Assembly: GCA_021791455.1 (NCBI GenBank) | Contig: JAJYWM010000378.1 | Span: 1 to 14,285 of the forward strand | Reading direction: 5' to 3' | DNA length: 14,285 nucleotides | From: a bacterium | Lineage (GTDB): Bacteria; Chloroflexota; Dormibacteria; UBA8260; Bog-877 | In this document: positions 7,662-14,285 of the stretch, piece by piece | How positions within the stretch are numbered: position 1 is the stretch's first letter | How the letters are laid out: each line of letters starts with the position of its first letter | Position numbers and translations under genes: made by a program | The notes under the pieces: model-generated | Databases searched by the model: none | What the model was told of the DNA's origin: nothing | Seen by the model: the letters and a program-made list of their open reading frames with translations, nothing else

Positions 7662-7695
7662 CCACGGGGGCCGGCCCGCTGGCCGGCCCCCGTGG
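7662..7695. terminator. Strong hairpin between convergent genes, probable bidirectional terminator
   Basis: A perfect 15-bp inverted repeat, CCACGGGGGCCGGCC and its complement, surrounds the loop CGCT just past the P1 peptidase stop. A second, smaller hairpin follows at 7708-7724 (CCCGCG, loop TCAGG, CGCGGG). Neither is followed by a run of T on either strand. Termination would therefore rely on the very stable stem or on another factor. The position between two convergent 3' ends fits a shared terminator. Confidence 0.6.
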
Positions 7696-7734
7696 CATCC
7701 GCCGATCCCCGCGTCAGGCGCGGGTTGGCGGCCC

Positions 7735-9684
7735 TCAGCCGAAGGAGTAGTACTGGGGGTAGAGCTCTTCGTAGACCCCCTGGGGCAGCAGGCCCTTGAG
7801 GTTGCTCTTGTAGACCGTGAGCTGGTAGGGGGTATTGGGCAGCCAGACCAGTGGCAGCTGGCGGACGGCGAAGTCCTCGTACTTGAAGAGAGCGGCGGTC
7901 TCGGCCGCCTTGGTCGGGGCCACGTGGCTGGCCGCGATGTTCTGGTCGTTGGTGGCATTGGAGTAGTCGCCACCGTTGCTGGAAGCGCCGGTGGCCAGGA
8001 TCTCGCCCCCGGTGGGCAGGTAGTCGAGAGAGTACACCCACGCGGCGCCCCAATCGGCGATCTGCCAGTTGTTGCAGGGGGTGGACGGGGTGCAGTTGTC
8101 AAGGGTTGTGCTGAAGACGTCGGCACCGGTCTCGGTCGACAGCTCGAGGTTGATCCCGGCGGCCGACTTCATCTCCGACTGCATCGCCTCCATCTCGTTG
8201 GTCAAGGCGGTGCTGCCGTTGGCGTAGAGGAGCTTCAGGGTGAGGGGCTGCCCGGCGCTTATCCCGCTGCCGCAGTCACCCGGCGCGGTCCCGGCCCTGG
8301 CGCAGGTGCTGATGCCCGCAGGCTGCACGTCCCAGCCGTTGCTCTTCAGCAGGCTCACGGCCTTGGCGGGAGAGAAGGGATAGTACTGGCCCTTGGCTTC
8401 CAGCGGACTCTCGTCCGGGTTGTTGCGGGGATAGCCCGGCACCGGGCCGTTGTTGATGGTGCCGAAGCCCCCGTAGAAGTCCTTGATGTACTGGGGCTGA
8501 TTGACCAGCGATTGGAACGCCTGGCGGAAGTAGAGCTGTTTGAAGATGCTACCCACCGAGGTGTTGGTGAAGTTGTAGAGCATGTAGGCATCCGAGAACG
8601 AATACCAGGGGCTGAAGCTGTAGCCCAGCTTCTTCAGCGCGGCCCGCTGCCCCAGGTCGGCGCGGGGGATATATCCGATTGTGATGTCGCCGTTGTGAAG
8701 GGCGTTGAACTCCGAGGTGTCGCTGGTGAAGGGATCTTCGACCAGGGCCGCGATGGTCGGCTTGGGGGAGCCGGAGTAGTCCTTGTTAGGCACCATCTTC
8801 AGGTAGCCGCTGCTGCTGAACTGGCTGATCTTGAAGGGGCCGAGGACCACCTGCCACATCGGATTGGTGGCGTAGGTGGACAGGTCCTGCGACTGCACGT
8901 TGATGAACTGGGCGACCGCCAGGGCACCCGTGGTGGCCGTCCCCGGGTTCACGGGCACGTAGGAGTTGGCGGGAAGGCTGTCCGAGGCGGGCGCGACCAT
9001 GCGCGCCTGGGCCGACTGGTCGTAGTTGCCCACGGGACCGGAGAGAGACAGGCGATCCCAGGCCGCCTGGGGGATGGGATTGATCTGACTCAGCTCGTTG
9101 TAGGTGAACCAGGTCGGGTTGTAGGAGGCGTTGAGCTTGAACTGGATCGTATAGGTGCCGGTCTGGGTGTAGCTGACCACGTTCTCGGGGAAGGCGCCCA
9201 GCACCGCCGCTCCCCAGCCGGGCCCGGGCGCGCTGCTGCTGCCCAGAGTGGGCGCCGCCGGGTCGGTGACGGCGCTCAGCAGGTTCATCCAGAAGACCAC
9301 GTCCCGGGCGGTCATGGGCTTGCCGTTGGACCACATCCAGTGCTTGAGGGTGATCGTCACGACGGTGTTGTTGTCGGAGTACACGGGCAGCGCCGCAGCG
9401 CTCAGCTGCTCGTTCAACACCGGCTCCCCATTGTCCCCGAACCAGTAGAGCGGCGGGTAGAACGAGTAGGAGAAGTCGGAGGTGTTGGAGACCGTGTAGT
9501 ACGGCCCAGCCGTCATGGGCGAGATGTAGTTGGGGGCGTTCCCAGGGGCCTCCGCGAAGGTGACTGTGCCCCCGGAGGTGCCGGTCGAGGCCCCTGAACC
9601 CGACGAGCAGGCGGCGACCAGCACCCCTGCCGTCGCCGCCAGCAGGGCGGTGAGCAATTTACTGTGATGGCGCAGATAGGGCAT
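7735..9684 (-). CDS. ABC transporter substrate-binding lipoprotein, family 5 (peptide type), copy 1
   Basis: A 649-residue extracytoplasmic solute-binding protein of the oligopeptide/dipeptide (SBP_bac_5) family. It has a lipoprotein signal with a short basic start, a hydrophobic stretch from about residue 9, and lipobox LVAAC with lipid-attachment Cys26. A Ser/Gly/Thr linker follows to about 39. The mature part has the family block KHWMWSNGKPMTARDVVFW (114-132) and FRQAFQSLVNQPQYI (387-400). Cys461/Cys471 and Cys531/Cys537 form two close pairs likely to be disulfides. GGGAGG lies ahead of the ATG at 9684. It is very similar to the plus-strand protein at 11096-13054. It follows the GntR gene in the same direction after 152 bases, so read-through is possible; a TATGAT at 9804-9799 lacks a good -35. 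No permease or ATPase gene is adjacent. The ligand is unknown; a peptide or amino-acid derivative fits the neighbours. Confidence 0.88.
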   Translation of the reverse strand: MPYLRHHSKLLTALLAATAGVLVAACSSGSGASTGTSGGTVTFAEAPGNAPNYISPMTAGPYYTVSNTSDFSYSFYPPLYWFGDNGEPVLNEQLSAAALPVYSDNNTVVTITLKHWMWSNGKPMTARDVVFWMNLLSAVTDPAAPTLGSSSAPGPGWGAAVLGAFPENVVSYTQTGTYTIQFKLNASYNPTWFTYNELSQINPIPQAAWDRLSLSGPVGNYDQSAQARMVAPASDSLPANSYVPVNPGTATTGALAVAQFINVQSQDLSTYATNPMWQVVLGPFKISQFSSSGYLKMVPNKDYSGSPKPTIAALVEDPFTSDTSEFNALHNGDITIGYIPRADLGQRAALKKLGYSFSPWYSFSDAYMLYNFTNTSVGSIFKQLYFRQAFQSLVNQPQYIKDFYGGFGTINNGPVPGYPRNNPDESPLEAKGQYYPFSPAKAVSLLKSNGWDVQPAGISTCARAGTAPGDCGSGISAGQPLTLKLLYANGSTALTNEMEAMQSEMKSAAGINLELSTETGADVFSTTLDNCTPSTPCNNWQIADWGAAWVYSLDYLPTGGEILATGASSNGGDYSNATNDQNIAASHVAPTKAAETAALFKYEDFAVRQLPLVWLPNTPYQLTVYKSNLKGLLPQGVYEELYPQYYSFG

Positions 9685-9836
9685 TTACTTCCTCCCGAGG
9701 TTGTTGTTCCTGGTCTTCTCTTTCTCCGTCGGGTCCCATTGAGCCGAACCCTGGTCCAAGGTCCGGCCGGGCCTGGGTGAAAGGATCTGTGAGCGGCGAT
9801 CATAGGGCCTTCGGGGGACAGGGGAGGGAGAGCGGC

Positions 9837-10553
9837 TCATGCCGTCCCCCCCTGCTCGCCGCGGCCCAGAACCCAGTGACGCGCAGCGTTGGCGACGTGC
9901 TCCCTGGCCAGATGCTCGGCCTCTTCCGGCCTTCCTGCGTCAATGGCGCCCAGGATGGCTCTGTGCTCCGCGGCGGAGAGGCGCAGACGATCGGTCCCGC
10001 TCTCCAGGCGCAGGTAGGTGGCCTGGGAGGAGACCCTGACAAGAGAGGTGAACTGGTCCAGCCAGCGGTGCTCCAGCCCCCGCAACAGCTCCAGGTGAAA
10101 GGAGGCGTTGCCAGCCATGTACTCCTTCTTGTCTCCCAGGGAGCTGGCGCGGTCCATCTGGTCGACGATGGCCGCGAGGGCCCGGTTGCGCGCGGCCGGG
10201 AGGCCCCGTCTGGCCCAAAGGCGGGCGACCAGGCCGTCGATGACCTCCCTCACCTCCATAGCCTCCACGGCCGCCGCCCCGTTGAGGTCCACGACCCGGC
10301 TGGCCCCGCTGGGGGCCGTCTCGATGAGCCCCTCCAGGTCCAGCAGACGCAGCGACTCCCGCAGTGGGGTGCGGCTGATTCCGAGCCTGGCGGCGAGGTC
10401 CTCCTGCCGCAGCAGGCTCCCCGGCGGAAGCGTGCCATCGAAGATCAGGGTGCGGAGCTGGTCGGCGGCTACCTCGGCCAGGCGCGAGGGTCGCGCGATG
10501 AGAGTGGGCCCGGTGGCAGCAGCTAGCGGAGCACCCCCGGACGTGACCTTCAT
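9837..10553 (-). CDS. GntR family transcriptional regulator, FadR/FCD type
   Basis: A 238-residue regulator with an N-terminal winged helix-turn-helix and a C-terminal all-helical FCD ligand-binding domain. The DNA-binding part runs from about 22 to 90, with LAARLGISRTPLRESLRLLDLEGLIE (53-78) covering the recognition helix. FCD follows, beginning MEVREVIDGLVARLWA. In FCD proteins one Asp and three His usually bind a metal. The corresponding residues appear to be Asn149 (in place of Asp), His153, His197 and His219. The frame is open to 11054. ATG 10553 was chosen because GGAGG lies seven bases upstream and the preceding translation has no domain character. Upstream, the operator at 10601-10617 overlaps its own -10, indicating autoregulation. 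The same site faces the catabolic operon. The effector is probably a pathway amino acid or keto acid, but the sequence does not say which. Confidence 0.9.
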   Translation of the reverse strand: MKVTSGGAPLAAATGPTLIARPSRLAEVAADQLRTLIFDGTLPPGSLLRQEDLAARLGISRTPLRESLRLLDLEGLIETAPSGASRVVDLNGAAAVEAMEVREVIDGLVARLWARRGLPAARNRALAAIVDQMDRASSLGDKKEYMAGNASFHLELLRGLEHRWLDQFTSLVRVSSQATYLRLESGTDRLRLSAAEHRAILGAIDAGRPEEAEHLAREHVANAARHWVLGRGEQGGTA

Positions 10554-10600
10554 GCAGGCACCTCCCACGTCCCTCCACCACCCCGTCTCAAGCTCACCTG

Positions 10601-10617
10601 TTGGATTCTGGATACAG
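10601..10617. promoter_or_regulatory. Candidate GntR operator, copy 2 (gntR autoregulation)
   Basis: The sequence TTGGATTCTGGATACAG is identical to the copy at 6471-6487 and lies 48 to 64 bases upstream of the gntR ATG. It overlaps the -10 hexamer of the gntR promoter. Placement directly before a GntR-family gene is the usual arrangement for autorepression and is the main reason for linking the palindrome to this regulator. Confidence 0.75.
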
Positions 10618-10633
10618 GACGGACCGGTGTCAA
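10605..10633 (-). promoter_or_regulatory. gntR promoter
   Basis: On the minus strand TTGACA (10633-10628) and CAGAAT (10610-10605) are separated by 17 bases, the same hexamers and spacing as in front of the catabolic operon. Transcription would begin about 45 bases before the gntR ATG, giving a short leader that contains the GGAGG ribosome site. Confidence 0.68.
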
Positions 10634-10866
10634 CAGTACCGCGCTCCAAACAGGCGATGACTTGAGGGCTCCGGCTCGCCCGGGCAGTTGCGCCGCCAGC
10701 CGGCGAAGATAGGCGGTCCTTGCCCGCCCTCTCTCCGCCCCGCACGGTGGCCACCAGTGCCGGGGTCGGGAGGGAGCTGGCCAGGGTGCCCAGGAGTCGT
10801 GCCCCAAAGGGTCCCGTGCGGGCCGACCGGTCCCGTGGCACCCGGGCCGAGGGTGTGTTTGACCCC

Positions 10867-10898
10867 GGTCGACCAAGCACCACGAAATCTGCTAACCT
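10867..10898 (+). promoter_or_regulatory. Candidate promoter for the second binding-protein gene
   Basis: TCGACC (10869-10874) and an extended -10, TG-C-TAACCT (10890-10898), are 18 bases apart. The -35 lies in the perfect 8-bp palindrome GGTCGACC (10867-10874), part of a wider imperfect dyad with the preceding TTGACC (10859-10864). A DNA-binding protein could act there. Support is moderate because the -35 is not consensus and the lipoprotein start is about 190 bases downstream. Confidence 0.4.
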
Positions 10899-10922
10899 CG
10901 CCGGACTGGAGGTCTGGGATTG

Positions 10923-11099
10923 ATGGCCGGACATTCGACTAGGGCGGTCTGGGCGTCCTTTGGGAGGGACGCGAACGGGGAGGACGCTTCCCATCCAAGG
11001 GTGGCGGGGTGGCGGCCGCCCGCCCCGGGCCTGCAGCATCGAGAACAGCTTCACCTTCTTCCTTTTTGCTCAAACAGTGCGGAGGAGACCTTGCCATGA
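10923..11099 (+). CDS. Candidate 58-residue leader ORF coupled to the binding-protein gene
   Basis: An ATG with GGAGG ten bases upstream (10908-10912) opens a 58-codon frame. Its TGA overlaps the lipoprotein ATG as ATGA. It begins about 18 bases after the expected transcription start of the candidate promoter, so it would be the first frame met by ribosomes. The predicted peptide (MAGHSTRAVWASF...) has no recognisable domain, membrane segment or run of one amino acid. It may be a leader that couples translation, or it may be accidental in GC-rich DNA. Its existence as a protein is unproven. Confidence 0.25.
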   Translation: MAGHSTRAVWASFGRDANGEDASHPRVAGWRPPAPGLQHREQLHLLPFCSNSAEETLP

Positions 11100-13054
11100 G
11101 ATCGTCCGTTTTTACTAAGGTCGCCCGGCCCGCGGTTCTGGCGGCGGCGGCGGCCCTGCTGGTGTCGGCGTGCGCCAGCACGACACCCTCCTCCACCCAT
11201 TCGAGCTCCGGCGGGGTCGTCACCTATGCCGAGCTGCCCCAGACGCCGCCCAACTACATCCTGCCGCTGGAGAGCGGGGTCTATCTGGACGACAACAACT
11301 CGGGGCAGTTCTCGGAGCTCATGTACATGCCCCTGTATCGCTTCGGCGCCGGCGGCGAGCCCGTCCTCAACACCTCTCTCAGCATGGCGGAACCCCCGGT
11401 CTTCTCCGACAACAACACCAAGGTGACGATCACTCTCAAGCACTGGATGTGGTCCAACGGCAAGCCGGTCACGGCCCGGGACGTCATCTTCTGGATGAAC
11501 CTGCTCAGCGCCGTCACCGATCCCAATGCCCCTGTCATCGGCAGCAGCAGCGCTCCCGGTCCGGGATGGGGAGAGTTCAACGCCGGAGGCTTCCCGGAGA
11601 ACGTGGTCAGCTACCAGCAGACCGGCACCTACACGGTCGTCCTCCACCTCAACGCCTCGTACAACCCGACCTGGTTCTTGGACAACAACCTGAACCAGAT
11701 CTACCCTCTGCCGACGTCCTCCTGGGATCGGCTCTCTGCCTCGGGAGCGGTGGGCAACTACGACGCCTCCGCGGAGAGTCGGACCCTGCTCCCAACCAGC
11801 TCCTCACAGAGCTGCACCGACTGCTATATCACGACCAACCCGGGCACCGCGACCAGCGGCGCATTGGGCGTCGCCCAGTTCCTCAACCTCCAGTCCCAGG
11901 ACCTCTCCACCTACGACACCAACCCCCTGTGGCAGGTGGTGGACGGACCGTTCCACATCACCCAGTTCACGACCAGCGGATTTGTGAAGATGGTTCCCAA
12001 CAAGGAGTACTCGGCCTCCCCCAAGCCCACGATCTCGGCCTTTGAGGAGCTTCCCTTCACCAGCGACTCGGCCGAGTTCGACTCCCTCGAACAGGGCTCG
12101 CTGACCATCGGCTACATCCCCCCGCAGGACCTCAATCAGAAGGCCGCGCTCGAGGCCAGAGAGGGGTACAAGTACGCCCCCTGGTATGTCTTCGGAGTCA
12201 ACGTCTCTCCCTACAACTTCACCAACCCGACGGTCGGGCCGATGTTCCAGCAGCTCTACTTCCGCCAGGCGATCCAGGATCTGGTGAACCAGCCCCAGTA
12301 CATAAAGGTGTTCGCTGACGGCCAGGGCAGCGTCGACGACGGCCCGGTGCCGACCTTCCCCAAGGACAACCCCTGGGTGAGCCCGCTGGAGGCGAGCGGC
12401 AAGGTCTATCCCTACAGCCCCACGACGGCCGTGCACCTGCTCTCGGAGCACGGGTGGACGGTGAACCCCGGCGGCACCAGCGTCTGCGCCAAGCCAGGGT
12501 CGGGATCGGGCGAATGCGGCGCCGGCGTGAAGTTGAACCAGCCGGCTTCCTTCTCCATGCTCTACGACAGCGGGTCGACCCAGCTGACCAATGAGATGGA
12601 GACCCTGCAGTCGACGCTCAAGGCCAAGGCGGGGATCGACATGACCCTCTCCCAGGCCTCATTCGCCGAGGTGATCGGCGACGCCTTCACCAACTGCACC
12701 TTCAGCTCACCCTGCAGCGGCTGGGACGTGGTCGACTGGGGGGTGACCGCGACCTGGACCTATCCCCAGGCTATTCCCACAGGCGGGGTCTTCTTCTCCC
12801 CGGGAGCGGTGAACGCCGGAGACTACAACAGCGCCCAGAACAACGCCAACATCGAGGCGACCCACACCGCCCCCACGGCGGCGGCGGAGAAGGCGGCCGT
12901 CTTCAAGTACGAGAACTACGTGGCCGAGCAGCTGCCCTTCCTGTACCTGCCCAATGGGCCGTTCCAGCTCACCATGTACAAGAGCAACCTGCACGGGCTC
13001 CTGCCCCAGGGGGTCTTCACTGAGCTCTATCCCCAGGACTACTCGCTCTCGTGA
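11096..13054 (+). CDS. ABC transporter substrate-binding lipoprotein, family 5 (peptide type), copy 2
   Basis: A 652-residue family 5 solute-binding lipoprotein, clear paralogue of the minus-strand protein at 7735-9684. The signal peptide has a basic start, an alanine-rich hydrophobic core (12-22) and lipobox LVSAC with lipidated Cys26, then a Ser/Thr linker to about 40. KHWMWSNGKPVTARDVIFW (115-133) and FRQAIQDLVNQPQYI (389-403) match the paralogue almost exactly, as do the C-terminal KSNLHGLLPQGV residues. It shares both cysteine pairs (464/474, 534/540) and has an extra pair at 240/243. The frame is open from 11009, but ATG 11096 is favoured because it begins the lipoprotein signal and has GGAGGAG eight bases upstream. 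The M20 amidohydrolase gene follows in the same direction after 91 bases, suggesting co-transcription. The ligand is unknown. Divergence from its paralogue mainly in residues 60-80 and 365-430 may reflect different specificity. Confidence 0.88.
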   Translation: MRSSVFTKVARPAVLAAAAALLVSACASTTPSSTHSSSGGVVTYAELPQTPPNYILPLESGVYLDDNNSGQFSELMYMPLYRFGAGGEPVLNTSLSMAEPPVFSDNNTKVTITLKHWMWSNGKPVTARDVIFWMNLLSAVTDPNAPVIGSSSAPGPGWGEFNAGGFPENVVSYQQTGTYTVVLHLNASYNPTWFLDNNLNQIYPLPTSSWDRLSASGAVGNYDASAESRTLLPTSSSQSCTDCYITTNPGTATSGALGVAQFLNLQSQDLSTYDTNPLWQVVDGPFHITQFTTSGFVKMVPNKEYSASPKPTISAFEELPFTSDSAEFDSLEQGSLTIGYIPPQDLNQKAALEAREGYKYAPWYVFGVNVSPYNFTNPTVGPMFQQLYFRQAIQDLVNQPQYIKVFADGQGSVDDGPVPTFPKDNPWVSPLEASGKVYPYSPTTAVHLLSEHGWTVNPGGTSVCAKPGSGSGECGAGVKLNQPASFSMLYDSGSTQLTNEMETLQSTLKAKAGIDMTLSQASFAEVIGDAFTNCTFSSPCSGWDVVDWGVTATWTYPQAIPTGGVFFSPGAVNAGDYNSAQNNANIEATHTAPTAAAEKAAVFKYENYVAEQLPFLYLPNGPFQLTMYKSNLHGLLPQGVFTELYPQDYSLS

Positions 13055-13145
13055 TGGTGGCAGCAGCGACGCACCGTTCAGAGTCCCGCCCCCGGACCTC
13101 CGTGTTGGAGAGGACCCCGGACGGGGCCGGGCCGGAGCATGGGGG

Positions 13146-14285
13146 ATGAGCATTGAGCTGAACCCGGAGGTGGCGGCGGTAATGGACCAGGTGGTTGGCT
13201 GGAGACGCCACATCCATCAGCATCCAGAGCTGGGTTTCCAGGAGGAGCAGACCGCCGCCTACGTCACCTCTTTGCTCCAGGGGTTCGGAGGCATCGAGGT
13301 GACCCACCCCACCAGGACCAGCGTGCTGGGACGACTGAGAGGCGGACGCCCAGGGCCCGTGATAGCGCTGCGCGCTGACATGGATGCCCTCCCGATCACC
13401 GAGGAGAGCGGGCTGCCCTTCGCCTCCCAGGTCCCGGGGGTGATGCACGCCTGTGGGCACGACGCCCACACCGCCATTCTGCTGGGCACGGCCAGGCTCC
13501 TGAGCGACCGGCGTGCCGATCTCCCCGGAGAGGTGCGCTTCATCTTCCAGCACTCCGAGGAACTCGCCCCGGGAGGGGCTCAGGAGCTGGTCAAGGCAGG
13601 GGTCATGGAGGGCGTCGACATGGTGGCCGGGGCCCATGTGCGCTCTCTCATGGAAGTGGGGCAGGTGGGCCTTCGGTCAGGCCCTGTGCAGGCGTCGGCG
13701 GACGAGTTTCGGATTCAGATCCAAGGGGATGGGGGCCACGCCGCCTATCCGCATCTCGCGGTTGACCCGATCGCGATCGGGGCCGAGGTGGTCGGAGCGC
13801 TGCAGCAGGTCGTGGCCCGCAACACCGACCCCTTCGACACCCTGGTGCTCTCAGTCACCATGTTCCACGCCGGGACGGCAGAGAACGTGATCCCGCCGAC
13901 GGCGGACATGGTGGGGACGGTCCGCGCCTTCCGCCGGGAGATGCGAGAAGAGGCGGAGCGGCTGATGGACCGCGTTCTCCGCGGAGTCACCGAGGCCCAC
14001 GGGGCCAAGTACACCTTCCACTACGACTACGGCTACGACCCCGTGGTCAATGACGAGCGGGCGACCAAGGTCGTGAGAGAGGCCCTGGTGGGGGCCCTCG
14101 GCAGCGAGGCGGTGGTCGTGAACGACCGCACCATGGGCGCCGAGGACTTCTCCGCCTATCAGAAGGAGGCCCCAGGAGCCTTCTTCTTCATCGGAGCGGG
14201 CAACAAGCAGAAGGGGATGGTGAGGCAGCACCACCACGGCCAGTTCATGATCGACGAGGATTGTCTGGGGATCGGGGTCCAGGGC
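13146..14285 (+). CDS. M20D family amidohydrolase (N-acyl-amino-acid type), C-terminus cut
   Basis: The first 380 residues of a metal-dependent amidohydrolase; the frame is still open at the window end and only a short tail should be missing (family about 390-400). These enzymes remove acyl groups from N-acyl amino acids or related amides, usually in the cytoplasm. Visible sites are WRRHIHQHPELGFQE (19-33), ALRADMDALPI (74-84), metal-binding HACGHDAHT with Cys103 and His105 (101-109), the Glu138/Glu139 pair in HSEELAPGGA, and His164 in AGAHV. The dimerisation domain has GDGGHAAYPH (194-203). Late motifs are MGAEDFSAY (330-338) and a His-rich QHHHGQF (361-367) where relatives have a metal-binding His. 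ATG 13146 has GGAG eight bases upstream and gives a normal N-terminus. Located 91 bases after a binding lipoprotein gene, it probably acts on the imported compound. Substrate not determined; no signal peptide seen. Confidence 0.88.
   Translation, partial: MSIELNPEVAAVMDQVVGWRRHIHQHPELGFQEEQTAAYVTSLLQGFGGIEVTHPTRTSVLGRLRGGRPGPVIALRADMDALPITEESGLPFASQVPGVMHACGHDAHTAILLGTARLLSDRRADLPGEVRFIFQHSEELAPGGAQELVKAGVMEGVDMVAGAHVRSLMEVGQVGLRSGPVQASADEFRIQIQGDGGHAAYPHLAVDPIAIGAEVVGALQQVVARNTDPFDTLVLSVTMFHAGTAENVIPPTADMVGTVRAFRREMREEAERLMDRVLRGVTEAHGAKYTFHYDYGYDPVVNDERATKVVREALVGALGSEAVVVNDRTMGAEDFSAYQKEAPGAFFFIGAGNKQKGMVRQHHHGQFMIDEDCLGIGVQG

Larger units (their letters stand above)
10554..11095. other. 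Divergent regulatory region between gntR and the second binding protein
   Basis: About 540 bases lie between two diverging genes. From left to right it holds the gntR ribosome site, operator and promoter up to 10633. A GC-rich stretch follows in which I see no gene. Next is a nine-base direct repeat GGTCCCGTG at 10810-10818 and 10829-10837, then the candidate plus-strand promoter at 10869-10898. A candidate 58-codon leader frame runs into the lipoprotein start. No second copy of the 17-bp palindrome faces the lipoprotein gene. Confidence 0.5.

Noticed and set aside
7924..9597. 557-codon plus-strand frame opposite the first binding-protein gene
   Set aside because: It is antisense to a clear lipoprotein gene, and its Gly/Val/Arg-rich translation is the usual mirror of GC-rich third codon positions.
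10554..11054. 167-residue extension of the GntR frame
   Set aside because: It crosses the gntR promoter and operator, lacks a domain, and ATG 10553 has a strong ribosome site.
1..14285. CRISPR arrays, insertion sequences, tRNA or rRNA genes
   Set aside because: I saw no regularly spaced repeats, transposase motifs, or tRNA T-loop or anticodon patterns by eye.

Overview
The window is GC-rich, densely packed bacterial DNA. It carries a peptidoglycan gene at the left edge (the C-terminal end of a MurE-type ligase, cut by the window start). The rest is an accessory amino-acid or peptide scavenging locus. The two extracytoplasmic binding proteins are lipoproteins of about 650 residues with Ser/Thr/Gly-rich N-terminal linkers. 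Together with the high GC and the many GTG/ATG overlaps, this suggests a high-GC soil or aquatic bacterium, perhaps of the Actinomycetota or Chloroflexota/Dormibacterota type. The sequence alone does not fix the phylum.

Layout. 1-360 (+): murE end. 379-6086 (-): a tight five-gene catabolic operon, read right to left. It runs from a class III omega-aminotransferase, to a P5C/semialdehyde dehydrogenase, to CoA-transferase alpha, to CoA-transferase beta, to a second class III aminotransferase of the YodT type. Every junction overlaps or is separated by only a few bases. 6616-7641 (+): a P1-family (DmpA/BapA-like) self-cleaving aminopeptidase, diverging from the operon. 7735-9684 (-): a family 5 (peptide/oligopeptide) ABC substrate-binding lipoprotein. 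9837-10553 (-): a GntR/FCD regulator. 11096-13054 (+): a second, closely related binding lipoprotein in the opposite orientation. 13146-14285 (+): an M20D amidohydrolase cut by the window end.

Control. The most informative non-coding signal is a 17-bp imperfect palindrome, TTGGATTCTGGATACAG. It occurs identically at 6471-6487 and 10601-10617. At both places the minus strand has the same promoter layout: a perfect TTGACA, a 17-nt spacer and CAGAAT, with the palindrome covering the -10. One copy lies in front of the GntR gene. The other faces the catabolic operon. The simplest reading is a repressor that controls itself and the operon.

How the genes may work together (inference). The two lipoproteins capture peptides or acylated amino acids. 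The P1 peptidase and the M20 amidohydrolase release free amino acids. Two aminotransferases, a semialdehyde dehydrogenase and a two-subunit CoA-transferase then feed the carbon skeleton into central metabolism. YodT-type aminotransferase plus CoA-transferase plus an M20 enzyme recalls the B. subtilis kamA-yod (beta-lysine) cluster. Some P1 peptidases cleave beta-amino-acid peptides, so a beta- or omega-amino-acid substrate is a reasonable hypothesis. No permease or ATPase of the ABC transporter lies within the window.
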